Assembly: GCF_029873635.1 (NCBI RefSeq)
Contig: NC_080419.1
Span: 78,290,931-78,354,930, forward strand
Direction: 5' to 3'
Length of the DNA stretch: 64,000 nt
Source: Malania oleifera
Lineage: Eukaryota > Streptophyta > Magnoliopsida > Santalales > Ximeniaceae
Under the pieces are notes generated by a model. That model saw only the letters and a program-made list of their open reading frames with translations, did no database searches and had not been told where the DNA came from. This document shows positions 55,941-64,000 of the stretch, in pieces; position 1 is the first letter of the stretch, and every line of letters starts with the position of its first letter. Position numbers and translations under genes: made by a program.

Positions 55941-56018
55941 TGTGGTCCACCCCTTCCCCAGACCCTGCATAAGCGTGAGCTTTGTGCACTAGGCTGCCCT
56001 TTTTTTTTTTTTTTTTTT
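55941..56018 (+). mobile_element. 5'-truncated Au-type SINE
   Basis: The 3' part of the Au-SINE consensus (TGTGGTCCACCCCTTCCCCAG ... GTGCACTAGGCTGCCC) is followed by a T-run. The repeat GGTGTTGGCCCCAT flanks it exactly (55927-55940 and 56019-56032), extended by adjacent T residues. It lies in the intron between exons E and F. Confidence 0.88.
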
Positions 56019-56299
56019 GGTGTTGGCCCCATCTCAACTTTACTCACTCGTGCATTATTACACCATGAGAACAGAATTAAATTGCTTTCATTTCAATGAA
56101 AAGTCTAAATGTCCCTCAGTATTCACTCACACAGACATCCAAGCATGCACTCACACAGGTACACGCCAACACAATTCAAAGTATAATTGAAAAAGTTTTC
56201 CATATACATTTAAAGAAGACCAACCGCCAACACATTAATAAGTTACTTTTGTTTTAAGGATTTTGATCAACTTAATGCCTGCATGAACAAAAAGTTTAC

Positions 56300-56351
56300 C
56301 TTGATGCCTGTCTGTATTAATTGACAATGGTTGACTGGTTCCAGAAACCCA
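56300..56351 (-). CDS. Casein kinase 1-like gene, exon E
   Basis: The exon encodes WVSGTSQPLSINTDRHQ plus one base, between acceptor TTTGCAG and donor GTAAAC. It is entered in phase 0 and left in phase 1, which matches its neighbours. A second in-frame acceptor 9 nt upstream (ATCTCAG, exon start 56360) would add Asn-Leu-Gln, a tandem-acceptor choice. It encodes a Ser/Thr-rich linker after the kinase domain. Confidence 0.7.
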
Positions 56352-56665
56352 CTGCAAATTCTGAGATTTTGTGAGAAAAGCAAGACAATATAAGACTTGA
56401 ATGCTAATAACTATATGCAGGAATGATTAAACATAAAATCCAAAAGCAGATTATGTATCTAATCACTTCTTAAAAATACAAAAATATTAAATCCAAAAAT
56501 AAACTGTGACAGAATTTGAAACTAGGAAGTAGGAAACGGGAGAGAGATGGGGGCGGGAATAGGGGAGCAGAATTAAACTTGCATCCCCTAAATTTGAACT
56601 ACAAAATGGACCTCCACGTGAAAGAATACAAACATATATTATATTCTTTTCTATTCTATCACTTA

Positions 56666-57629
56666 CCCCCTGTTTGGTTTATGGAATGAAAATTGAAACA
56701 AAAAAGGAATCAAGAGAGGAATGAAATCAAGGAACAGATTTGTTCTCAGAATGTAATTACTGTGTTTGGTTAGTTAGTAACATGGAATCATTGTAGGAAT
56801 CACAGTTTCCATTTCTTTCAATGATCGATTTCTTCAATGGCTGCATAATGGAATGAAAAATAAGTTATTTTTATAAATACCCTTAATACATAATTATTTA
56901 CTTTTGTAAATTATTTTTATTTTCTATTATTTTTATAATATGATTATTATTAGTGCAATTGTTATTTTTTATTGTTGTTATTATAATTTTTTATTATTTT
57001 ATAATAATTATTATCCTCAAAAATTATTATTATTTTTTCCTCTTTTTTATTATTATTATTATTTTTGTCGTTATTATTAATTTTATGATAAATATTATTG
57101 TTATTATAGTTATTATTAGTTGCTATTATTTTTATAATAATTATTATCCTTAAAGTAAACATAATTATTATTTTTTCCTTTTTATTATTATTACTGTTCT
57201 TGATTATTATATGTTATAATAATAAATACTATTAGAGTAATTATTATTAGTTATTACTCTTTATTTATTATTTTATAATAAATATTATTGCCTTTATTAT
57301 TATTGTTGTTTTTGTTGCTATTATTATAAAATAAATATTATTGTTATTGTAATTATTATTAATTTTTATTATTTTTATAATAATTATTAGTATAATTACT
57401 ATTTTCTGTTGTTTCTTTAATATTTTATATTACAAATTGAGTTTGATTCTCTGGAATAAATATGGATTCCAGCCTATTTAAACTAGAATCATGATTCCAT
57501 TGCTTGTAGGAATTGTATTCCAGTCGGAAAATGATTATGCCCTTGATTCTGCAAACCAATGCAGGAATATGATTCCATGCTTAAAATTCGATTCCATTGC
57601 AGGCCTAATTTTGCAAACTAAACGGGAGG
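56666..57629. mobile_element. Harbinger-like MITE
   Basis: The ends CCCCCTGTTTGGTTT and, on the complement, CCTCCCGTTTAGTTT match at 12 of 15 positions. TTA flanks both sides (56663-56665 and 57630-57632), as expected for PIF/Harbinger elements. The interior is a long AT-rich region of TTA/ATT words (about 56930-57400). A hAT relative with a different duplication is the alternative. Confidence 0.7.
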
Positions 57630-57663
57630 TTACTGCCCATCCTGCCCTTTCAATCAACAAATA

Positions 57664-57949
57664 TGTTTGATTACAACTTTACCTAAAAGCTTATATTGTT
57701 AGGTTATGGACCAACAATGTGAATCAAGCTTTAATATTCTCCCGCATGTGCAGCTTGATAGTTCGTGAAGAGATAACACACAATAATAACACCCATTATG
57801 GGGGATACAATAATCTTTAAATACTAACAACAAACGCAGCCGACAAGACCAGAACCCAAGACATCCTGGTCACCAGCTGGCCCAGCTCTGATACCATGTC
57901 AGATTTCCACTTAATCTAAAAACTTAAGCTGCTAGGTTGTGGGCCAACA
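57664..57949 (-). mobile_element. Miniature LTR retrotransposon (TRIM/SMART-like), second copy
   Basis: Both terminal repeats are 53 bp (57664-57716 and 57897-57949). On the minus strand they start TGTTGG and end in ACA. The primer site TGGTATCAGAGCTG (complement of 57883-57896) directly follows the 5' repeat. A GCGGGAGAATATTAAAGC tract precedes the 3' repeat. It has no coding capacity and lies in the intron between exons D and E. Confidence 0.78.
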
Positions 57950-58070
57950 GTGTATATCAAGCTTTGACAAAATATAATCACAGTGACAGCATCAGCATTT
58001 TGCAAATAAAAATGACGTCTATGCCAAAATTTTCCTCCTTCACAGGAAGAAGAGTCTAGTTTTCAAACCA

Positions 58071-58130
58071 ATAATAATAACGACAATAATAATAATAATA
58101 ATAATAATAATCATCATCATCATCGTCATC
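58071..58130. repeat. (ATA)n/(ATC)n microsatellite
   Basis: A compound run of AAT/ATA units passing into TCATCATCATCATCG. Confidence 0.95.
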
Positions 58131-58545
58131 TAATTTTCTCAAAAAAATAAAGAAAAACAGCCTTTTCTATAGCCATTTGAGGCATATCCTTCTAAATTGC
58201 AAATCGGACCATTTCATTATAAGTTGTATTATTGCAGAAAGCTTTGCTTTTGTCACCATATTTTATTGATGTTGAGAGGAATGTAGACAATAAGAAAAAC
58301 AAATCTTAGGAGATAATGTTTATTTTAAGTCAAAGGGCTAATAGAAGTCAGCATATTCCCACACCAATTCCTCCACCAACTTAAATAAATAAATGAATTA
58401 AAACACAGAAAAAAAAAAAAGAAAAAACAGAAACACAAAAAGAAGAACCAAGAACCTGATAATTAATCAAAGCATAGAAACCTTACACATGATTGAGCCA
58501 AAAGAAGAAGTAACTAACAAATAGAAAAATCACAGAACTACTTAC

Positions 58546-58628
58546 AGATGACTGGGTTTGTGTCTTTGTCCTTTGTGATCGCTGGTACTTCAGAATCATC
58601 CAATCAAATGTATAATCAAACTGATATC
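58546..58628 (-). CDS. Casein kinase 1-like gene, exon D
   Basis: The exon (83 nt) follows acceptor ATGTGTGGCAG and ends at donor GTAAGT. With the last base of exon C it encodes GYQFDYTFDWMILKYQRSQ and RTKTQTQSS. This is the strongly conserved end of the CK1 catalytic domain (G-F/Y-x-F-D-Y-x-F-D-W). It is entered in phase 1 and left in phase 0. Confidence 0.92.
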
Positions 58629-58939
58629 CTGCCACACATTGAGTAAGACACATGACAATTGACAAAATATAAATGGGTCTACCAAGTAAAGGATAAGACC
58701 TAGCTTTGCATTACATTCCTCAAAGTGTGCAGTCCTTGTACAGAAAAAAAAAATGACTTATTTATTTGTTGGGGAAAAAAATACAATGTTCAAAAAGGCT
58801 CAATCAATGTGACCCTTCCTAGTTCACCTCAATGCAATGTATGCAAAAACATCCTAATGCGTCTCCAAGCTTTGCACAGGCAAACAATCACAAAAGGCAC
58901 ATCTATTGTGGCTTTGAGGGTTATGCGTTCTAGATGTGT

Positions 58940-59222
58940 GAATTTTAAGTTACATTTTGATGTAGGACAAGAAGCACGGCCTTGGGAAGAACCTTGTTGG
59001 AGAAAACTTAAGAAGAATTGGATCGAGGATTGTTGGGTTTAGTTAGTAATTAATTGTGTTTAATTTTATTAGTATAGAATTATGGGCATTTGGGGGCTTG
59101 TTTGTAGTATTTGTGCATTCTAGGCGTATGTGTGTAATTTCACGTGTTTGAAGGCTTTCTTATAAAATAATGTGTGAAAGCCGTGTTGTAAGCAATTGAT
59201 GTTGAATTTGGATTCAGTTGTG
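58940..59222 (+). repeat. LTR and upstream end of a retrotransposon, plus orientation
   Basis: From 59031 the sequence (TGTTGGGTTTAGTTAGTAAT ...) is the inverted counterpart of the LTR at 61022-61321. The preceding 90 bp (GGACAAGAAGCACGGCCTTG ... GGATCGAGGAT) also match the complement of 61322-61390. The LTR is truncated at about 59222. The 105-codon open stretch 58725-59042 that overlaps it has no recognisable domain. Confidence 0.75.
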
Positions 59223-59279
59223 AATGTGTTCAAAAAAAATTTGGCCTCAAATTTTGAAATGTTGGAGGATTAGGAGCAA

Positions 59280-61321
59280 GAAACAAACTTGGACTCTTCA
59301 AAAGCCAGCGCTTGAGTGAAACAAGAAACCATGTTCCATTGACAGCATCATAGACTTGAATCGAAAGTTAGCATCAATGAACATATCAAAAATGACAAAC
59401 TCAACAACTAGTATGTTTGAAAGACTTTGGATGTCTTCAAAGACACTCATTTCCTTCCTTGTTCCTTGTAGTATCTTCAAGTTGAGTAATTGTGCATGAT
59501 TCCTTGTCTTAGTCAATTGGTAGAGCAGGCTTCAAAATGATCTTCTAACCATTATAGTGGAAGACATGTTCTCATGTCCTTGAGTCACACCTAAATCATC
59601 CAACCAAGGAGAGCCAAGAAGTACATTGCCAAGCTTTAGGTATTAAATCACACCAAAAATTATCAAAGAAAGCACCCATTTTGGACAGGAATCATACATC
59701 TTTTGTAAACATGTATGGTAGTGTCATCAATCCAAGGCATCTCATAAGGTTCTGAGTGAGGTTCTGGATGAAATTACATATGAGCGACTCCATTTGTAGA
59801 AACCATATTCATTGGGCATAGTCCATCAATGATGATTTTACAAACATGATGGCATTCCTTTTTTCAATAATGTCTCCATATTGCTGGATTTATACATATG
59901 TACACTACAACTATATATCACCAAAAGTTTCTTAACACACTTGCTCAATATACTCGGTCTAAACATGCAAAGCCATAAACTTGACTCCCAATTTTCAAGA
60001 ACTATCTTCAATTCGCCTTAGATCTCGAGCATCATGCTGAAATGCAACAAATTCACCTTGAAAATTCACAAAATGCAGCAATAAAACCTGACTTTTAGTG
60101 CTGGCAGTGACAATTTCTCATTTTTCATAGCAAATTATTGCACTTTCTTGCAAAACATCTAATCCACACACAAATTATCACACTGCAGATAAAAACATCA
60201 CAGGAGAAACCCAAAATATCATGGCTTGAGACAATTTCTCGCAAAGTTGAAAAATGCAGAAAATTTGGGTTCAGTCGCACACATGTCGCAGGCACGTGAG
60301 GCGTATGGGCCGCCAGCAATGACCTACCAGCAAATGCAATGGTGGTGGTGGTGGTGGTGGTGTGAAGAGAAAAGAACAGGAGGTTAGGGATTTCGAAGGG
60401 AGATTGACCGGAAATATTTCAGCCAGCACAAGATTCCTCCAGAGGTCAGATAGCAAAGAAATTTCAGGTGATGGGCTTTTGGGGGTTCTGTTTTTTATGG
60501 TATGGGAGGTGTCCCAAAATTATTCCAGGAAATTAGGGTTCCGAAATCAGGGGCATGACTTTAATTTCCTGGAAGTTAAAGATGAAGAGTATTTTTGCTT
60601 TCTGGGATTTTCCCACAATTTCTGAAGTAATTTGTTGCGGTGGAAGCAAGGTTGGAAATAACTAGAAGTCTTTGGCATTGATTTTGACGTAAGACAGCTA
60701 GCGGAATCCAGATTTCACAGAGAGATTGATTGAGGAACTGAATGGAAATTCTAGAATTCAGAAAGACAGAGAAATGAGAGAGAATTAAGGGATATAAACA
60801 GAGAGAAGACGAGAATCAAAGAAGGAAGAATAAGAGAGAAGGAAAGAGAGGCAGCAACAGATTAGACAGAAATTAGAAGACAGCAGGAAGGGAGAGAGAA
60901 GTTGTAGAACAGTGGTAGAAGGAAGAAGAGAAGAAGAGGGGCAAGAAGAAGAGTGAAAGAGAAAAATGGGGGAATCAAAATGTAAGAATGAGATAATGCT
61001 TGGGCTCTGAATACCAAACGATGCAGGGCAGCATCAAGGAACTGCAGCCATGGGAGAGATTAGAAGAAATTGAGCGGAGAAAGGAAGGGGAAGGGAGGAG
61101 AGAGGAGATGCAGGGGGAACTCAAGTTCCCAACTCAAATCAAATTCAACACCAACTGCTTACAACATGGCTTTCACACACTATTTATAGGAAAGCCTCTA
61201 AACACATGAAATTACACACATACCACTAGAATACACAAATACTACAAACAAGCCCCCAAATACTCATAATCTATATACTAATTAAACTAAACACACAATT
61301 AACTACTAACCAAACCCAACA
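59280..61321 (-). mobile_element. 5' part of an LTR retrotransposon, minus orientation
   Basis: The LTR is at 61022-61321 (TGTTGGGTTTGG to TGCA). A tRNA-Met-like primer site with one extra base (TTTGGTATTCAGAGCC) follows at about 61004-61018. Further on, decayed minus-strand coding resembles the Ty3/gypsy protease C-terminus: LGNVLLGSPWLDDLGVTQ-like and NGKKIILKPALP-like stretches near 59.5-59.65 kb. RT and beyond are missing. It lies in the intron between exons C and D. Confidence 0.65.
61022..61321 (-). repeat. LTR (300 bp) of the minus-oriented element
   Basis: On the minus strand it starts TGTTGGGTTTGGTTAGTAG and ends CCCTGCA, next to the primer site. It carries AGTGTGTGAAAGCCATGTTG and other words shared with 59031-59222. 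Confidence 0.8.
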
Positions 61322-61950
61322 ATCCTCAATCTAACTCTTCTTAAGTCTCCAACAAGGATCTTCCCAAAGTCTTGCTTCTTGTCCTAGACCACATTTGTTT
61401 ATAAAATTTTAATGAGATGTTTATACAAAAGGAAGGCCATAATCTGAGTCAATCTCTAAAACTCCCAAACCTAAACCTTTCCAAAACATTTGAGAGTTTC
61501 TTCTTAGATGATGAAAATAATTTGTAATTTATAATGTTAATCATCCCTTAGCTCAATTTACTTAATGAATTTTAGCATTCATAGAACAATCACGTAGTTT
61601 ATAAATTATACTTGATTTTTTTATTAAAAAAAATTACTAGTAATTTTCTTTATTTTGAAAAGCAAATGTTATTTATTTACATATTTTTACCTAAAAAAAT
61701 ATGATTGGAAAAAAGCTTATGCCCTGGACACTTTAAGGCCCACACCTCACCACAAAAAGGTTAAAAATGCCTCACCATATCTATTTGCAAAAAATATATA
61801 TGAAATGGGGAACTGACCACACAGCATACAAAAGCAGGCAATCAATATGCACAAAACTCAAGTTTTATGATGGCCTGTACTGTGGTCTGACAATCAATTA
61901 TGTGCAGAGAGATTTAAAAATATGAAAAATTTAAGAAGTCCACTTAATAC

Positions 61951-62077
61951 CTTCATGAATAAACAGGTCACGAAACAGGCGCTTCAGGAATCCATAATCA
62001 GGGCGCTGATCAAATGTTAATGAATGGCAATAATGTAGGTAGGATGCAAACTCCGGAGGGCAAGACTTGCATAGCAC
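61951..62077 (-). CDS. Casein kinase 1-like gene, exon C
   Basis: The exon (127 nt) lies between acceptor TTTAAGAAG and donor GTATTA, entered in phase 0 and left in phase 1. It encodes [20 protein letters not shown] and [19 protein letters not shown], then IHE. This is the helix G to helix I part of the CK1 C-lobe, with the conserved F-A-x-Y-x-x-Y-C and R/K-P-D-Y segments. The acceptor is less pyrimidine-rich than usual, but the phase fits. Confidence 0.93.
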
Positions 62078-63166
62078 CTTCTTAAACAAATGCGACACTT
62101 GTTAACCTTTACAGAAAGCTCAAAAATAATGGTAAATTACAGAAATAGAACAACTAATTTTTTTTCTGCTTGTAATTATAATTTTATAACACAATGTCAC
62201 CTGTGGTTCACTGTGTTGTATAAAAAGTTAATTTTTTTGGTAATGATAGTGAGGCAGGAATCTGGCATGGTAGGGGGAAACTGTCATAGCTTATGATGTT
62301 TAGAAGTTTATGGTATTGCAAAACTCATTTCGTCTCATTCAGTAGAGTATGACACATCAAGCCTAATTTCAAAGTACATGCAGTTAACTTGCTTTTCAGA
62401 AGCATGTTTTGTATGAGCCAAAGTATAGGTAATAGGTATTTCCACTTTACATTGTTCTCTTGATGTGTCATGGTCATTGCTCCAAAACTGTGTTTTTCCT
62501 CTGTTTTGGTCAATGTGCTTACTAGGTTTTGATGTATTGTCACTATTTATATTGTTTCTGGCTGCAAAATGCCATTATGTGGTGCAGTGTTAGAAATCTA
62601 GGATCATGAAGCCCCAGTGCACAAGTTAAAGTCTGAATGGACAAGTCCAAGTCCCAGAGTGACCATTTCAAGAAAAATGCAATGAGGTTAGGACTGTATC
62701 CCTATGTTCCCTCACAACTCAACTTCATGATTAGGCAATGAAACTTATTTGAAGAAAACAGATAAAGTACGAAGAATTTTTTAGATTTCCAGATTGAGAG
62801 GTGTAGGCAAACCTAATCACGTTTTATATCACAGATGGTTATGCACTGGCTAATCATAGTGAAATTGCTCCAGAAACTTTTAATTTGATTCTCCTTCCCT
62901 AAAGCCTAACTAATGGTTCCTATTCTCACCTTAAGTTACAACTTATAGTAACAGCCTCAATCAATAATCCAGAAAAGGCCAACATAATTTTTTAATAGTA
63001 AACAATAAGAAACTCAGAAATTAACGTGAGAATGAGAGCCAATGGCTAGAGAGAAGAGTTAATTTGAATATGATTGCCCAGGAAATATTCTTTTTGAACA
63101 AAACTTATTTTTTTCTATATCAAATTGTGAAAGGAAAATGTTTCTCGTATGCATTAAGGATAATAC

Positions 63167-63251
63167 CTCAATTGGAATTGATAGCTTCTTGTCACATATT
63201 TTGTCATATTTTTCCTTTTTTGTGGCAGCTTTCAGACCCTGCCAAGGAAGA
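63167..63251 (-). CDS. Casein kinase 1-like gene, exon B
   Basis: The exon (85 nt) follows acceptor GCTATTAG and ends at donor GTATTA. Completing the Ser codon begun in exon A, it encodes [20 protein letters not shown] and [16 protein letters not shown] is a hallmark of the CK1 family. The intron between A and B is 133 bp (63252-63384), the only short one seen. Confidence 0.94.
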
Positions 63252-63384
63252 CTAATAGCAGAAACATGATCATTGGACTCAAAATACGATCATCATTCGA
63301 GCTTAAATATCCCCCGTAGAGAGAGCAGAGTATAAAAAATATCATATGTGAATAATATTGACTTGCAGAAGAAAAAATGCATAC

Positions 63385-63448
63385 CTTCCTCTCATAAAGT
63401 ACAAAAGTACATAGCCAAGAGACTCCAAATCATCTCGACGGCTTTGCT
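63385..63448 (-). CDS. Casein kinase 1-like gene, exon A (first exon in the window)
   Basis: The exon (64 nt) follows acceptor GATGTATTTAG and ends at donor GTATGC. It encodes EQSRRDDLESLGYVLLYF and MRG, the CK1 helix F segment whose DDLES is diagnostic. It starts with two bases completing a Glu codon and ends in phase 2. Exons for the N-lobe, the catalytic loop and DFG must lie upstream, beyond 64000. Together the exons code for about 241 residues here. The product should be a cytoplasmic or nuclear Ser/Thr kinase; substrates cannot be told from sequence. Confidence 0.94.
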
Positions 63449-63498
63449 CTAAATACATCAAATCAAGAATGAGACAAGATGCACAGCCTAAAACCTTA

Positions 63499-63583
63499 TC
63501 ATATACATATGCAAACATATACATATAAATACATACATACATACACACATACACATAGAGACATACATTCATACATCCATATA

Positions 63584-63616
<33 letters not shown>
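63499..63616. repeat. Compound (ATAC)n/(TA)n/(TATG)n microsatellite
   Basis: A run of ATAC-type repeats (63500-63555), a TA run (63579-63592) and TATG repeats (63593-63616). It lies in the intron upstream of exon A. Confidence 0.93.
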
Positions 63617-64000
63617 ATAGTGGAAGCTTCATTGAATTCACTATTGAGAAGCTGACCTGTAGCATAAAAAATTAAGCATCATAACATTGTTTACATTAAC
63701 ATATATACCAAATGTTCTTGATGTCTCAACATTAAAATGTTACCTAGATTAATTTTTTTTTATGCATGAAATGTTTTTAATAATAAATATTATTTAATAT
63801 TATCTATATTTAGTGTATATTAAATATTGGTTATATTTACATGACCAACTCTTAAGAGGCTTCATATGGCATTAAATGTACTTCAAGTGAAATTTCCTTA
63901 ACCACTAATTTAATAGTGTGAATTTTTTTATTAACACTTTTAAAAGAAGGGGCAATAATAAGAGATTTAGAAAAAAAAAAAAAGGATACATAGTCATGTT
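63617..64000 (-). other. Intron sequence upstream of exon A; nothing recognised
   Basis: AT-rich sequence without a further CK1 exon. The preceding exon, expected to encode the substrate-loop region before EQSRRDD, is not present up to 64000. Confidence 0.5.

Noticed and set aside
56953..57162. Open frames on both strands in the TTA/ATT-rich stretch
   Set aside because: Low-complexity sequence inside a MITE; the translations are runs of Ile, Phe, Tyr and Asn.
58725..59042. 105-codon plus-strand open frame
   Set aside because: Overlaps the retroelement end and the LTR start; no recognised domain, and it spans several short repeats.
60271..60456. Proline-rich minus-strand open frame
   Set aside because: The proline run comes from a GGT microsatellite (about 60342-60361) inside the decayed retroelement.
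1..64000. CRISPR arrays, operons, ribosome binding sites, rRNA
   Set aside because: The sequence is plant nuclear in character; tandem arrays seen are minisatellites or microsatellites with no spacer-repeat structure.

Overview
The window looks like nuclear DNA of a flowering plant, probably a eudicot with a large, repeat-rich genome. The evidence is plant-type Ty1/Copia and Ty3/gypsy elements primed by initiator tRNA-Met, L1-type and RTE-type LINEs, tRNA-derived Au-type SINEs, MITEs, AT-rich spacers, and a split plant casein kinase 1-like gene with GT/AG introns. I see no operons, CRISPR or rRNA. The only tRNA-like sequence is a decayed copy of plastid-type trnN.

Host gene. The only protein-coding host gene I can support is on the minus strand. 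It is the 3' part of a casein kinase 1-like (CKL) gene. Seven exons, all in consistent phase, run from 63448 down to 33681. They encode the kinase C-lobe (helix F to helix I) and a C-terminal tail ending in a stop. The ATP-binding N-lobe and catalytic loop must lie beyond position 64000. The last intron is about 21.2 kb because a Ty3/gypsy element with its own insertions sits in it. The other introns carry a SINE, a Harbinger-like MITE, a miniature LTR element and pieces of another LTR retrotransposon.

Left part (1-20 kb). A chromodomain-bearing Ty3/gypsy element (906-13270, target duplication CTCAT) is split by a Copia element with 2.4-kb LTRs (3343-11498, target duplication GATGT) that keeps gag but has no pol. 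Next to it a Tnt1-like Copia remnant (from 13469) has its gag split by a 5'-truncated L1-type LINE with a C-terminal RNase H (14453-17836).

Middle (20-33 kb). 19.6-24.7 kb is non-coding apart from a SINE, a tandem duplication and simple repeats. 24.7-33.2 kb is one minus-strand L1-type LINE bounded by a matching target duplication. It contains an RTE-type LINE, an AT-rich triplicated element, a MITE, and a 9-bp-TSD element that itself carries a miniature LTR retrotransposon. This LINE lies just downstream of the kinase 3' end.

Right part (33-64 kb). A Tat-type Ty3/gypsy element (35393 to about 54615) lies antisense in the last kinase intron. Inside it are a second copy of the chromodomain element (36555-41009, minus strand), a 4.3-kb insertion with long inverted arms and the trnN-like pseudogene, and a hAT-like MITE holding a LINE scrap. 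The remaining kinase exons are interspersed with small elements up to the window end.

Main points for a second look: the two chromodomain elements share the same two internal deletions, which suggests a non-autonomous lineage that moved as a deleted form. The Copia element is gag-only. The trnN pseudogene sits between perfect 10-bp inverted repeats. Two miniature LTR elements share an unusual layout. A kinase gene keeps open, in-phase exons across introns dominated by transposons. All family names come from motif reading by eye; no database search was possible.
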